A model generated the notes under the pieces. That model had not been told where the DNA came from and searched no databases. It saw only the letters and a list, made by a program, of their open reading frames with translations. Shown piece after piece: positions 43,935 through 54,123 of a stretch of DNA of 64,000 nt. A program made the translations under genes and the position numbers. The stretch is taken from the NCBI RefSeq assembly GCF_027789125.1, contig NZ_JAQFVF010000043.1, forward strand, positions 1 through 64,000. The letters run 5' to 3'. Source of the stretch: Paenibacillus aestuarii (GTDB lineage Bacteria; Bacillota; Bacilli; Paenibacillales; NBRC-103111). Numbering within the stretch: the stretch's first letter is position 1; the number at the start of each line of letters is the position of its first letter.

Positions 43935-44750
43935 TTGCGATCATCTCGATTCCTCTGGGGCGCTGTCGGACTTACGGCCTCGATCTCTACTCTCGTCTTT
44001 ATTGTCGGTTTTGCTTATGCGGCCAATCAAATTTGGTTTCCGAGAGCTTCCGGCGAATTTGTCGCAGCGACCCCTGCGCCTAAACAAGAAACAGTGATTG
44101 ACGTGAAAAACAAGCTGAACATCGTGGCCATCGGCGATTCATTGACGGCTGGCACAGGGGATAACACCGGTAAAGGCTATGTCGGCCGCGTCCGCGAGAA
44201 GCTGGAACAGCAGAGAGGCAAGCCTGTTTTTGTCCTCAACAATTTAGCGATTCCCGGTTACAAAAGCGATCAGCTGCTCAGCGATTTAGCCTTGAAAAAA
44301 ACGCAAGACGCGCTCGCCGGAGCGGATATTATTCTCCTGACGATCGGCGGCAACGATATTTTCGCAGGCGGCGAAGACATTTTTACAGGGGAGAATCAGA
44401 CGGAATTTAATCCGGAAGGCGCGCTGAAGCGGATTGATCCGGCTTTGAAGCGCATGGATCAGGTGTTTCAAGCGATTAATCAGGCGAATCCTAATGCTAC
44501 TGTGATGTATATCGGCCTCTATCATCCGTTCCTGGATCTAGATCCGCAGCGTGAAGGTTCGCTGATCGTGCAGCGCTGGAATAACAGTGTGTTTGAAATG
44601 GCGAATCGTTATCCGCATATGGTTGTGGTGCCTACTTATGACTTGTTTGAACAAAATTTGATCAAGTATTTGTCCTCAGCCGACCATTTTCACCCGAATG
44701 GTGACGGTTATGAGCGTATAGCTGATCGAATCGTGCAAATTTTAAAGTAG
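43935..44750 (+). CDS. Membrane-anchored SGNH/GDSL hydrolase
   Basis: 271 residues. One N-terminal membrane segment (about 8-30) and an extracytoplasmic esterase domain. The four SGNH blocks are visible: IGDSLTAGTG (Ser), a Gly in the second block, IGGNDIF (Asn) and DHFHPNGDGY (Asp and His). Relatives include B. subtilis YpmR and lysophospholipase-like enzymes; the substrate is unknown. I start at TTG 43935, six bases after AGGAGGGG; a longer frame has no such site. The ABC transporter genes follow after 13 bp. Confidence 0.85.
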   Translation: MRSSRFLWGAVGLTASISTLVFIVGFAYAANQIWFPRASGEFVAATPAPKQETVIDVKNKLNIVAIGDSLTAGTGDNTGKGYVGRVREKLEQQRGKPVFVLNNLAIPGYKSDQLLSDLALKKTQDALAGADIILLTIGGNDIFAGGEDIFTGENQTEFNPEGALKRIDPALKRMDQVFQAINQANPNATVMYIGLYHPFLDLDPQREGSLIVQRWNNSVFEMANRYPHMVVVPTYDLFEQNLIKYLSSADHFHPNGDGYERIADRIVQILK

Positions 44751-44763
44751 AGGAGGCGTCAAG

Positions 44764-45723
44764 ATGACAGCTTCAGCGGATTCCCCAAGAACAACGGTAT
44801 TGTCCGTTACAAATGTAAAAAAGCGCATTAAGAACAAAGAGATTATTAAAGGCATCTCATTTGACGTATACGCCGGCGAAATCTTCGGTTTTCTCGGACC
44901 TAACGGCTCCGGCAAAACGACGACGATCCGCATGCTCGTCGATTTGATCCGCCCGACGGAAGGGTCGATTCAGATCTGCGGCTTTGACGTTCATGAGCAG
45001 CACGATCAGGCGATGCGGCATGTCGGCTGCATTGTGGAAAATCCCGAACTTTACTCGTATTTGACCGGTTGGGAGAACCTCGAACACTTCGCCAACATGC
45101 TGCCGGATGTCGATGCGCAGCGCATTGCGGAAGTCGTGGAGATCGTCTCGATGGATGCGCGGATTCATGATAAAGTGAGGACTTATTCCCTCGGAATGCG
45201 TCAGCGATTGGGCATAGCCCAAGCGCTTTTGGGTCGTCCCAGCCTGCTCATTCTGGACGAGCCGACGAACGGACTTGATCCCCAGGGGATCAAAGAAATG
45301 CGGGAGTTCATTCAACGCTTGGCCGCAGGCGGTCTCAGCTTATTCGTGTCCAGCCATTTGCTCAGCGAAATTCAGCAGATGTGCGATCGTGTGGCGATCA
45401 TCAGCCATGGCGAAGTCATTCAAGTCGGCGCGGTCGATGAGCTTGTCGCGCAAGGAGGGCAGGTCGTTTGGTCCTTGGCCCCGGCCGCGCAAGCGGAGGA
45501 GCTGCTGGGCGCAGCGTCAGCGGTGACCGCTCTGGAGCGGTTGGACGATGTTCACATCGTGGCGGATGGGGCGTATTTTCAGGCGCAAATGAACCAAGAA
45601 CATGTGCCGCTAGTCACAAAACAATTAATTGATGCAGGAATTCGCCTATATGCTGTTGAAATCAAAAATCCGACGCTCGAAGATTTGTTCTTGAGCCTGA
45701 CAGAGGGTGAACGAATTGGGTAG
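44764..45723 (+). CDS. ABC transporter ATP-binding protein
   Basis: 319 residues. Walker A GPNGSGKTTT near residue 48, signature YSLGMRQRLGIAQALLG, Walker B LLILDEPTNGLDP and a C-terminal extension (about 235-319) typical of ABC-2 type drug/peptide or lantibiotic-immunity transporters. GAGGAGG precedes the ATG. The next gene, a membrane permease, overlaps its end, so the two form one transporter. Confidence 0.92.
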   Translation: MTASADSPRTTVLSVTNVKKRIKNKEIIKGISFDVYAGEIFGFLGPNGSGKTTTIRMLVDLIRPTEGSIQICGFDVHEQHDQAMRHVGCIVENPELYSYLTGWENLEHFANMLPDVDAQRIAEVVEIVSMDARIHDKVRTYSLGMRQRLGIAQALLGRPSLLILDEPTNGLDPQGIKEMREFIQRLAAGGLSLFVSSHLLSEIQQMCDRVAIISHGEVIQVGAVDELVAQGGQVVWSLAPAAQAEELLGAASAVTALERLDDVHIVADGAYFQAQMNQEHVPLVTKQLIDAGIRLYAVEIKNPTLEDLFLSLTEGERIG

Positions 45724-46708
45724 TATGTATGCGCTCGTCCGCAACGAATGCATCAAGATGATTAAGAAAAAGCGATTTTATGTCATCCTGCTTATTCTGC
45801 TGGCCCTCATCCCTATGTTTACATATGCCCAGCTGCGGGTGGCGCAGCAGGCGCAAAAGCAGTTTGGCACGACGGATTGGAAGACGGATCAGCGGCAAAA
45901 AATTGCCGACTGGGAGAAGCGCTTAAGTTCGGCGCGTACGCCCGACGAATGGAAGCAGCAGCTGCGCGTACGCATCCAGATCGCCAACTATTATTTGGAC
46001 AAAGGGGTTGACCCGAGCTCGCCGAATGCGGTAACCTTTACCCGCGAGTTCGTTAAAAATGCCGTCGGATTATTCATTCCGCTCATCATTATGGTCATTT
46101 CCGCTGATATCGTATCATCAGAGCATTCTACGGGGACTATTAAATTATTGTTGACAAGACCGGTTAGGCGTTGGAAAATCCTATTGAGTAAATTAATTAC
46201 CGTTGTGTTCTTCACCTCGCTAACCGTATTGTCCACCGGCGTGCTGTGTTACTTGATTTCCGGGCTTGTTTTCGGTTATAACGGATGGACGATGCCAGTA
46301 TTTACCGGGATCCAATTATCGGGCTCAGACGTCGATTTCAGTCTTGTCCGCGCAGTGGATCAATGGTTCTTCCTGCTGATGGAGATGGGGCTTGTCTGGT
46401 TCTCGGCGATCGTCGTAGCGCTGATGTCCTTGATGCTGTCCGTGCTGATCCGCTCCACGGCTGCAGGCATGGGCGTTATGCTGGCGGTATTAATCTCTGG
46501 CACCATTCTCTCGAACATGGTATCCTCCTGGGAGACAGCGAAATATTTATTCATGGTGAATCTGGACCTGACGAATTATTTAACAGGCGGCGTGCCGCCG
46601 ATTCAAGGAATGAATTTAACTTTTTCTTTAAGCGTATTGAGCATCTGGGCGATCGCTTCGCTCATCGTCTCGTTTACGGTGTTTACACGCAAAGATATTT
46701 TGAATTAA
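45716..46708 (+). CDS. ABC-2 type permease
   Basis: About 330 residues with six membrane segments and a large outside loop after the first (about residues 35-105), typical of ABC-2 permeases. SSEHSTGTIKLLLTRPVRR is the coupling segment of this family. The start is uncertain: TTG 45716 has a GAGGGTGA site upstream; GTG 45707 and ATG 45725 are alternatives. It overlaps the ATPase gene and ends 29 bp before parE with no terminator, so it may read through into parE-parC. Confidence 0.85.
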   Translation: MGSMYALVRNECIKMIKKKRFYVILLILLALIPMFTYAQLRVAQQAQKQFGTTDWKTDQRQKIADWEKRLSSARTPDEWKQQLRVRIQIANYYLDKGVDPSSPNAVTFTREFVKNAVGLFIPLIIMVISADIVSSEHSTGTIKLLLTRPVRRWKILLSKLITVVFFTSLTVLSTGVLCYLISGLVFGYNGWTMPVFTGIQLSGSDVDFSLVRAVDQWFFLLMEMGLVWFSAIVVALMSLMLSVLIRSTAAGMGVMLAVLISGTILSNMVSSWETAKYLFMVNLDLTNYLTGGVPPIQGMNLTFSLSVLSIWAIASLIVSFTVFTRKDILN

Positions 46709-46737
46709 TGGTTGTTTAGATAAAAAGGAGGGCTTCG

Positions 46738-48711
46738 ATGACCGAGCAGCTAGAAGTATTCACAAATGTTAACGCGACGGCGTCGGAATATAGTGCTGAT
46801 GATATTCAGGTACTGGAAGGACTCGCTGCGGTGCGCAAAAGGCCGGGGATGTATATCGGCAGCACAAGCACATCGGGTTTGCACCACCTGATTTGGGAAA
46901 TCGTCGACAACGCGGTTGACGAACATCTGGCCAAGTTTTGCACGAAAATCAATGTGACGATTCATAAGGATAATTCCATCACAGTGCAGGATAACGGACG
47001 GGGAATTCCGACCGGCTTGCATAAGACAGGGATTCCAACGCCGCAGGTCGTTTTTACGATTCTCCATGCAGGAGGTAAGTTCGGCGGAGCCGGTTATAAG
47101 AAATCCGGCGGATTGCACGGTGTAGGCGCTTCCGTAACGAACGCCCTTTCGGAGTGGCTGGAAGTTGAAATTTATCGCGATAGCAAAATCCACAAAATGC
47201 GGTTCGAATACTGGGTGGATGATGCAGGGGTTGAGCATGTCGGCGAGCCTGTAACCGGGCTTGAAGTTATCGGCAATACGAACCGTACGGGTACTAAAGT
47301 TACGTTTAAACCGGATAAGCGCGTATTCCAAGGGGGAACAACGATCAACTATGACACGCTCTCCGAGCGTTTGCAGGAAATCGCCTTCTTGAATTCCGGC
47401 CTGCAGGTCAACTTGAAGGATGAACGTACGGACAAGCAAGAGTCCTTCCAGTATGAAGGCGGCGCCAGCCAATTCGTTGCTTTCCTGAATGAAGAGAAGA
47501 CCGTGCTGCATCCGGTCATCCACTTTGAAGCGGAGCGGGACGAGATCGAAGTCGAAGTCGCGCTGCAGTATAACGACGGCTATACCGAGACGATCGCCTC
47601 GTTCGTGAACTCCATCCCGACGCGCGGCGGCGGCACGCATGAGACAGGCTTCAAGACGGCGTATACGCGCGTGATGAATGAATATGCCCGCAAGGGGGGC
47701 ATTCTCAAAGAAAAAGATAAAAATTTGGATGGCACCGACTTGCGTGAAGGTATGATGGCGGTCATCAACATTAAGATGGGCGAGGTCGAATTCGTCGGCC
47801 AGACGAAAGACCAGCTCGGCAGCGCGATTGCCCGCAGTGCCGTTGACGCCGTGGTTTCAGACAAAATGTCCGTATTCCTGGAAGAGAATCCGCAAGTCGC
47901 GCAAATGATGCTGAAAAAGGCGGTACAGGCTTCCAAAGCGCGTGAAGCTGCGCGCAAAGCCCGCGAAGAAATCCGCAGCGGCAAGAAGGGCAAGAGCGAG
48001 AGCTCGAACCTAGGTGGCAAGCTGACACCTGCCCAGTCCAAAGATTATGAGCGCAATGAGCTGTTCATCGTTGAAGGGGACTCGGCCGGCGGTTCAGCGA
48101 AGCAGGGCCGCGATTCGAAGTATCAAGCGATTCTCCCGCTCAAAGGGAAGCCGATGAATCCGGAAAAAGCGAAGCTGCTCGACATTATGAAAAATGATGA
48201 GTACAAGGCCATCATCGCCGCAATTGGTGCAGGCGTGGGCTCAGAATTCGAGTCGGATGAAGCCAATTACGGCAAAATTATTATTATGACGGATGCGGAT
48301 ACAGATGGCGCTCACATCCAGGTACTGCTGCTGACGTTCTTCTACCGCTACATGAAGCCGTTGATCGATGCGGGAAAAGTGTATATCGCCCAGCCACCGC
48401 TGTACAAGGTGACCAAAAAAGGCGGCAAAAACGCAGGGCTGCGCTACGCCTGGACCGACGATCAGCTGCAGGTGATCATGAAAGAATTCGGTAAAAATAG
48501 CGAGCTCCAGCGGTACAAAGGACTTGGCGAGATGAATCCTGAGCAGTTGTGGGAAACGACCATGAATCCGGAAAGCCGCACACTGCTGCAAGTGCAGATT
48601 GAAGATGCGGCTAAAGCGGAGCGCCGGGTAACGACATTGATGGGCGACAAGGTAGATCCGCGCAAACGCTGGATTATCGAGAATGTCGACTTTACCGAAT
48701 ACGAAGAGTAG
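46738..48711 (+). CDS. parE: DNA topoisomerase IV subunit B
   Basis: 657 residues, GyrB/ParE type II topoisomerase ATPase subunit. GHKL ATPase motifs IVDNAVDEHLA, NGRGIPTG and HGVGASVTNALSEW lie in the first 150 residues; the Toprim metal-binding motif EGDSAGGSAKQGRD lies near 440 and YKGLGEMNPEQLWETTMNP near 590. I call it ParE not GyrB because it is directly followed by a ParC-like gene, far from dnaA/recF. AAGGAGG precedes the ATG. Confidence 0.92.
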   Translation: MTEQLEVFTNVNATASEYSADDIQVLEGLAAVRKRPGMYIGSTSTSGLHHLIWEIVDNAVDEHLAKFCTKINVTIHKDNSITVQDNGRGIPTGLHKTGIPTPQVVFTILHAGGKFGGAGYKKSGGLHGVGASVTNALSEWLEVEIYRDSKIHKMRFEYWVDDAGVEHVGEPVTGLEVIGNTNRTGTKVTFKPDKRVFQGGTTINYDTLSERLQEIAFLNSGLQVNLKDERTDKQESFQYEGGASQFVAFLNEEKTVLHPVIHFEAERDEIEVEVALQYNDGYTETIASFVNSIPTRGGGTHETGFKTAYTRVMNEYARKGGILKEKDKNLDGTDLREGMMAVINIKMGEVEFVGQTKDQLGSAIARSAVDAVVSDKMSVFLEENPQVAQMMLKKAVQASKAREAARKAREEIRSGKKGKSESSNLGGKLTPAQSKDYERNELFIVEGDSAGGSAKQGRDSKYQAILPLKGKPMNPEKAKLLDIMKNDEYKAIIAAIGAGVGSEFESDEANYGKIIIMTDADTDGAHIQVLLLTFFYRYMKPLIDAGKVYIAQPPLYKVTKKGGKNAGLRYAWTDDQLQVIMKEFGKNSELQRYKGLGEMNPEQLWETTMNPESRTLLQVQIEDAAKAERRVTTLMGDKVDPRKRWIIENVDFTEYEE

Positions 48712-48735
48712 ACCAAAAAGAGTGGTGACTGAAAG

Positions 48736-51177
48736 TTGAGCATGTTGGAGAATTTTTTACCCGCTTATCTGGAGGAGGTCGTAGGCGATCGCTTCGGCCG
48801 TTATTCCAAATATATTATTCAGGACCGTGCCATTCCTGACGTTCGCGATGGGCTGAAACCGGTGCAGCGCCGGATTTTGTACGCGATGTACGATGCCGGC
48901 AATACGCCGGATAAACCATACCGCAAATCGGCGAAAACGGTTGGTGACGTGATGGGGAACTACCATCCGCACGGCGATTCCTCGATTTACGAAGGCATGG
49001 TGCGCATGGCGCAGCCGTGGAAAATGGCGCATACGCTGATCGACGGCCACGGGAACTGGGGATCGATCGATGACGATCCGGCCGCGGCGATGCGTTACAC
49101 CGAGGCGCGGCTGTCCGAAATCGCCATGGAGCTTCTGCGCGATATTGAGAAGCGCACCGTACTGTTCAAAGATAACTTCGACAATACAACCAAGGAGCCT
49201 GTCGTGCTTCCGGCGCGTTATCCGAACTTACTGGTCAATGGTGTGAGCGGCATCTCCTCAGGCTTTGCGACGGAAATTCCGACGCATAACTTGCGCGAGA
49301 TCATTGATGCTTGCGTCGCAATGATCGACAAGCCTGACATCACGGTCGAAGAGCTGATGGCGATTGTCAAAGGCCCGGATTTTCCGACCGGCGGTATTAT
49401 CATGGGCGAGGAGGGAATTCGCGAAGCATATCGCACGGGCAAAGGCCGAATCTATGTACGTTCCCGGACGGCGATCGAAGATTTGCGTGGCGGCAAGCAG
49501 CAAATCGTCATTACCGAAATTCCGTATCAAGTCGTGAAGTCGCGTCTTGTAACCGCCATGGAGAACATCCGCCTGGAGAAAAAGGTGGAAGGTATCGCCG
49601 AAGTTCGCGACGAGAGCGGTCGCAACGGATTGCGTATCGTCGTGGAGCTAAAGAAGGATGCAGATGCACAGGGGATTTTGGCATATTTGCTAAAAAAGAC
49701 CGATTTACAGGTGACCTACAACTTCAACATGGTGGCCATCGTCAATAAAGCGCCACGCCAGCTGGGCATTCGAGAGATGCTGGAGGCGTATATCGAGCAT
49801 CAGAAGGAAGTGGTCACGCACCGCTCCCAATATGAGCTGGAAAAAGCGGAAGACCGCGCGCACGTCCTGGAAGGACTCGTGAAGGCGCTGAACATTCTGG
49901 ATGACGTCATTGCGACAATTAAGGCGTCCAAGAACCGCCAAGATGCGCAAAACAACCTCGTGGCGAAGTTTGGCTTCTCCGAGCGGCAAGCGGATGCGAT
50001 TCTCGTGCTCCAACTTTACCGTTTGACGAATCTCGAAATTACGTCGCTGGAAAAAGAACTGAAAGAGGTCGAGAAAACGATCGCGCATTTACGTGGCATC
50101 CTAGGCAGCTTGAAGAAACTGCTCGGCGTCATTAAAGACGAAATCGGCGATATTCGTAAAAAGTACGGAATAGACCGGCGGTCAGAGATTCAAGGCGAGG
50201 TTGAAGAGCTGAAAGTGAACCTGGAAGTCATGGTTACGCCTGAGGACGTTCTCGTGACACTGTCCAATGAGGGCTACTTGAAACGGACGAGCAAACTGTC
50301 GTTCACCCGTTCTGGTGGCGAATTAGACAGCACAGGGCTCAAGGAAGGCGATTACGTGCGCTTCCTGTTGGATGTCAATACGATTGAAAGCCTGCTCATC
50401 TTCACGCAAAAAGGCCAGTACTTTTTGCTGCCTGTCCATCAGGTGCCTGAGTACAAATGGAAAGAGAATGGGACGGCAATCGTCAACGTTATACCGATTT
50501 CCAAGGAAGACCGCATCATCAGCGTCATTCCGGTCAAAGGCTTCGATGAGCCGGGGAAATCGCTGGTGTTTGTCACCCGCAAAGGCCAGGTGAAGCGGAC
50601 AGAGCTGAAAGAGTATATGACGAACCGCTCAAGCGGAATCGTAGCGTGCAAGCTGAGCGAGCAGGACGAAGTGCTGCAGGTTATTTTGAGCGATAATACG
50701 AAAGAAATTTTGCTGGTGACGAAGCTCGGGATGAGCATCCGCTTCCGTGAAGAGGAAGTGAACGCGATGGGCCGGGCAGCTGCCGGCGTCCGCGGCATCC
50801 AACTCAAAGATGACGATGAGGTGATCGCAGCGGAGTGGATCTATGGCGATGAAGGCGAAGTTCTCGTCATTTCGGATCTCGGCTATGCGAAGCGTTCGCT
50901 CGTGGTCGATTATCCGATTCAGGGCCGCGGCGGTAAAGGCATTCTGACATTTGAGTTCAAAGAAGGCAAGCGCGTGAGACCGAACGGATCAGGGTTGATC
51001 GGCACCTTTATTGTGAAGATGGATTATACGGTAGTAGCCATTATGAGCAATGGTGAAAAAATTCGCTTCTCTACAGAGACGGCGCCGCTCGAAGACCGCA
51101 AATCCCAAGGCAAGCAAGTCGTATCTGCTACGAAGACGGAAACGATTCTCAACGTGCTGCGATTCCCTCAATCGTAA
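48736..51177 (+). CDS. parC: DNA topoisomerase IV subunit A
   Basis: 813 residues. The catalytic tyrosine lies in [11 protein letters not shown] near residue 120, the quinolone region in [17 protein letters not shown] near 80, and six beta-pinwheel blades make up the C-terminal part (about 490-810). With ParE it decatenates daughter chromosomes. The start may be TTG 48736 or ATG 48742, two codons apart; both follow GTGGTGA. Length is close to that of Bacillus ParC. It begins 24 bp after parE. Its last 10 bp overlap a small gene on the opposite strand. Confidence 0.93.
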   Translation: MSMLENFLPAYLEEVVGDRFGRYSKYIIQDRAIPDVRDGLKPVQRRILYAMYDAGNTPDKPYRKSAKTVGDVMGNYHPHGDSSIYEGMVRMAQPWKMAHTLIDGHGNWGSIDDDPAAAMRYTEARLSEIAMELLRDIEKRTVLFKDNFDNTTKEPVVLPARYPNLLVNGVSGISSGFATEIPTHNLREIIDACVAMIDKPDITVEELMAIVKGPDFPTGGIIMGEEGIREAYRTGKGRIYVRSRTAIEDLRGGKQQIVITEIPYQVVKSRLVTAMENIRLEKKVEGIAEVRDESGRNGLRIVVELKKDADAQGILAYLLKKTDLQVTYNFNMVAIVNKAPRQLGIREMLEAYIEHQKEVVTHRSQYELEKAEDRAHVLEGLVKALNILDDVIATIKASKNRQDAQNNLVAKFGFSERQADAILVLQLYRLTNLEITSLEKELKEVEKTIAHLRGILGSLKKLLGVIKDEIGDIRKKYGIDRRSEIQGEVEELKVNLEVMVTPEDVLVTLSNEGYLKRTSKLSFTRSGGELDSTGLKEGDYVRFLLDVNTIESLLIFTQKGQYFLLPVHQVPEYKWKENGTAIVNVIPISKEDRIISVIPVKGFDEPGKSLVFVTRKGQVKRTELKEYMTNRSSGIVACKLSEQDEVLQVILSDNTKEILLVTKLGMSIRFREEEVNAMGRAAAGVRGIQLKDDDEVIAAEWIYGDEGEVLVISDLGYAKRSLVVDYPIQGRGGKGILTFEFKEGKRVRPNGSGLIGTFIVKMDYTVVAIMSNGEKIRFSTETAPLEDRKSQGKQVVSATKTETILNVLRFPQS

Positions 51178-51335
51178 CTGACGGTAGGCGGATCCAGCTT
51201 CTCCATAAGTTGAAAAGCAATCTCCAATAAGACCCACAGGGGCATCGGTTCGTCCAATCGATCCAGCCACTGTGGGTCTTTGATTATGCCCGACTGCAGC
51301 GCTTTTTGGCCTAGCTCTATTTTCCAAGCTTCCAC
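51168..51335 (-). CDS. Small 55-residue protein, antisense to the end of parC
   Basis: A frame of 55 codons beginning GTG with GAGGAGTGA nine bases upstream and ending TGA inside the last codons of parC. The peptide ([10 protein letters not shown]..., then [20 protein letters not shown] and [10 protein letters not shown]) is amphipathic with helix-forming stretches and sensible composition. I do not recognise it. It overlaps parC convergently by 10 bp. A GACCCACAG/CTGTGGGTC inverted repeat (51230-51278) lies within it, possibly acting as parC terminator. Confidence 0.6.
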   Translation of the reverse strand: MEAWKIELGQKALQSGIIKDPQWLDRLDEPMPLWVLLEIAFQLMEKLDPPTVSYD

Positions 51336-51522
51336 CTTAAGTCACTCCTCTGTGTTTAATCTACAAGCCCGATTGTGCAGTATATGTCGCAGTGCGCCCA
51401 AATGTTAATCGTGACTTCGCCAACACCATGATGTTACACATTTCCAAGGCAATCCATAGGAATCGACAGCACAATTGGTGGAAAATGTCAAGTCTTGTCT
51501 GAAAGTATTAATGCCGTTAATC

Positions 51523-51551
51523 TTTAAACCTCTTATAGGGCATGATATACT
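51523..51551 (+). promoter_or_regulatory. Likely promoter of the marR gene
   Basis: TGATATACT is an extended -10, with TTTAAA as a weak -35 at 17 bp. It lies 30 bp ahead of the marR start. Confidence 0.55.
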
Positions 51552-51580
51552 AGAAATAGGAGTAATTTGGAAGAGAGTTG

Positions 51581-51991
51581 ATGATCATGTATTCCGATGA
51601 ATTCGGAAAGTTATGGCAGAGGCTGTCCAAAGAATTAAAGTCGCAAATGGAATCCGGTCTGGCCCCCACCTTAACGGAAGGACAACTTGGCGTACTAGAG
51701 CTGCTTAACTTGAACGATCGTATGAAGCCCTCCGACTTAATCGAACACTTGTCAACAACACCGGCGGCGGTTACGACGCTGCTGGACCGCATGGAGAAGA
51801 ATGAATTGATCGTGCGGGAGAGGGATGAGAAAGACCGCCGTATCGTTTGGGTAAATGTGACCGACAAAGGAAAAGCGGAACGCGAGCGGGGCATCGTTGT
51901 CCGTGAACAATTGTTGGATACGTACCTCAGTCGCGTTTCCGCTCATAATCAGAAACTGCTTATTTATTTATTGGGGAAGGTCGCGAATTAA
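51581..51991 (+). CDS. MarR-family transcriptional regulator
   Basis: 136 residues, winged helix-turn-helix of the MarR family (LTEGQLGVLELL, then KPSDLIEHLSTTPAAVTTLLDRMEKN and the wing ERDEKDRRIVWVNVT). Such proteins are dimers that respond to small phenolics or oxidants. Start at ATG 51581 with GGAAGAGAG upstream; ATG 51587 is also possible. It is a single gene, so the target may be its own promoter or a distant gene. Confidence 0.88.
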   Translation: MIMYSDEFGKLWQRLSKELKSQMESGLAPTLTEGQLGVLELLNLNDRMKPSDLIEHLSTTPAAVTTLLDRMEKNELIVRERDEKDRRIVWVNVTDKGKAERERGIVVREQLLDTYLSRVSAHNQKLLIYLLGKVAN

Positions 51992-52037
51992 TTCGGACCT
52001 GATCCCGTGCTGTGCAGTAAGATTGCAGGGCTGCAAG

Positions 52038-52751
52038 TTAGTAGTTGTCGCTTGCAAACAAGAACCACGGGTGCTGCTCCGGCGGCACCGAACGAAAGCG
52101 CAGCTCCTCCTTGAGCGTCGGATGCTCGAAGGCCAGTTCCGTCGACCAGAGGGCTAGCTGCTGGCCGGGCTTGTTGACCGTGCTTCCGTAGCGCTGGTCG
52201 CCGTATAACGGGCAGCCCGTCGCCGCCAGCTGGACGCGGATTTGATGCGGCCGCCCGGTGTGCAGCTTGATCTTGATCAAGCTGAAGCCGTCGGCGCTGC
52301 CGAGCGTTTGATAGTCCAACACGGCCTCTTTGGCGTCCGGCTGGCCTTGTTTGACCACGCTGACGGTATTCGTCCGCGTGTCTTTGCGAAGAAAGTGCCG
52401 CAGCGTCGCTGCAGGCTGCGGCGGCTTGCCGTGAACGACAGCAACATACGTCTTGTCGAACTGTCTTGTCCGCACCGCGTCCGACAAACGGGACGCGGCT
52501 TTTGACGTTTTGGCGAACACCATCACGCCGCCAACAGGACGGTCCAGCCGGTGCACAAGCCCGAGGTAGACGTTCCCTGGTTTGTGGTGCCGGTGCTTGA
52601 GATCCGCTTTCAGCACGCTGAGCAGATCCGGGTCGCGCGACTCGTCCTCCTGCGTCGGCATGTTGACGGGCTTGACCACCACGAGAATATGGTTGTCTTC
52701 ATACAGAATCGGAATGCTTGCTGCTTCCGAGACATCCTTAGGTCCTGCCAC
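52038..52751 (-). CDS. RluA-family RNA pseudouridine synthase
   Basis: 237 residues. The catalytic aspartate lies in VHRLDRPVGGVMVF near residue 70; GRPHQIRVQLAATG and a YGD motif complete the family signature. No N-terminal S4 domain is present, so it is the short RluA/YhcT-type form. Target RNA is unknown. The GTG at 52751 is seven bases after GGGAGG; another GTG two codons earlier overlaps the stop of the upstream methyltransferase. The two genes are clearly translated together. Confidence 0.88.
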   Translation of the reverse strand: MAGPKDVSEAASIPILYEDNHILVVVKPVNMPTQEDESRDPDLLSVLKADLKHRHHKPGNVYLGLVHRLDRPVGGVMVFAKTSKAASRLSDAVRTRQFDKTYVAVVHGKPPQPAATLRHFLRKDTRTNTVSVVKQGQPDAKEAVLDYQTLGSADGFSLIKIKLHTGRPHQIRVQLAATGCPLYGDQRYGSTVNKPGQQLALWSTELAFEHPTLKEELRFRSVPPEQHPWFLFASDNY

Positions 52752-52753
52752 CG

Positions 52754-53620
52754 TCACGCCTCCCAGCGGCCGAGAATGCCGCAAGGCAGCATCAAGCCGG
52801 AATGGGTGATCGGCAGCCCGATTTCACCGCTGGAGATGGTGCCGCCGTGCTTGGCCTTCATCGCCATGGACAGGATGTTGTGCAGAACCGTTGACGAAAT
52901 GCCGGTCGTGTAGGAGTTAATGAGCAGGAACAACGGATTATCCGTCAAAATGGACATGCAGGTCTGGATGAACGGGTAGAGGTCGTCCTCCAGCTTCCAG
53001 GTTTCGCCATTAGGTCCGCGCCCGTAAGATGGCGGATCCATGATAATCGCGTCGTATTTGACACCGCGGCGCTGTTCCCGCTGGACGAATTTAAATACAT
53101 CGTCGGTGATGAAGCGGACCGGACGGCTGCCAAGCCCGGACAGGTGCAGGTTCTCCTTCGCCCACTGGACGACGCCTTTAGAGGCATCCACGTGGCATAC
53201 TTCGGCGCCAGCATATGCGCAAGCGAGCGATGCGCCTCCTGTATAGGCGAACAGATTCAACACTTTGATCGGGCGGCCGGCGTTTTGGATTTTTTCAATC
53301 ATCCATTTCCAGTTCACCGCTTGCTCGGGAAATAATCCGGTATGCTTGAAGCCGGTCGGCTTGATGTAGAACGTCAGCTTCTCGTCATAGGTGATCGTCC
53401 AGCGCTCAGGCAGCTCGGTGCGGTACTGCCACTGGCCGCCGCCGCTGGAGCTGCGGTGATAGTGCGCGTCTGCGGTCCGCCAAGGCTGCGTTTCTTTCTC
53501 CAGCGGCCAAATAATTTGTGGGTCGGGTCTGCGGAGCACGTAAGTGCCCCAGCGCTCCAGCTTTTCGCCGCCGCCTGTATCGAGAAGTTCATAATCGAGC
53601 CAATTTTTTGCATAAAACAT
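52754..53620 (-). CDS. SAM-dependent methyltransferase, RlmI/RlmK-like
   Basis: 288 residues. Rossmann-type methyltransferase domain with VLNLFAYTGGASL (SAM site) near residue 120, DASKGVVQWAKENL and the catalytic IIMDPPSYGRG near 190, as in 23S rRNA m5C methyltransferases. The start at 53620 is eight bases after AAGGATGG; an ATG four codons earlier lacks this spacing. It is coupled to the pseudouridine synthase, so both are likely RNA-modifying enzymes of one operon. Confidence 0.85.
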   Translation of the reverse strand: MFYAKNWLDYELLDTGGGEKLERWGTYVLRRPDPQIIWPLEKETQPWRTADAHYHRSSSGGGQWQYRTELPERWTITYDEKLTFYIKPTGFKHTGLFPEQAVNWKWMIEKIQNAGRPIKVLNLFAYTGGASLACAYAGAEVCHVDASKGVVQWAKENLHLSGLGSRPVRFITDDVFKFVQREQRRGVKYDAIIMDPPSYGRGPNGETWKLEDDLYPFIQTCMSILTDNPLFLLINSYTTGISSTVLHNILSMAMKAKHGGTISSGEIGLPITHSGLMLPCGILGRWEA

Positions 53621-54123
53621 GCTATAATCCATCCTTCAACTTATTTACTTCTGAACTTCAATGCGCCATTGATGTGCTGTAGGTTCAGATCCTGATTAAA
53701 TATCCATTGTACACCATTTATTGACCTAAATCGATATTTTCAACCAAAATGCTTGGGAGAATCAGCTGATGTTTGAAAAAAACGAGTTGTGTAGTTGATA
53801 TGGGCAGCGATGACGGTGGCGATGGCCGCAGCGCTCTCCTAAGCTCTCGCTAATGCCGTGTCTGATACGCTGCGGTTACCGAATGCTACACGCACACTGT
53901 GGTTCTTTTTCCGCATCATCTGCATATACTTGAGATTTCGGAAGGCTGCTTTGCGTGGTCGTACATATAAGCGCGATAGCTAGTATTTTAAAGTTGTATG
54001 AAGTTTCATGAATTTCCTGTTTTTATTCTTCTTACTTAAAGGAATTCTTTGTCTGTTTGTAGTATTTGTTGTAAGAGGAGTGCGTAAGCATTTCGCTTTG
54101 AAGAATAGCTGAATAGGGGGGAT
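53621..54123. other. 503-bp gene-free region between the methyltransferase gene and glgB
   Basis: The region is gene-free. No convincing gene, repeat or riboswitch could be identified. It must hold the promoters for the two divergent units. A short dyad ATGAA-GT-TTCAT lies at 53998-54009, and an AT-rich stretch precedes glgB. Confidence 0.5.

Noticed and set aside
50989-51327. 112-codon antisense frame at the end of parC
   Set aside because: A different frame over the same DNA (the 55-codon frame) has the ribosome site and better composition.
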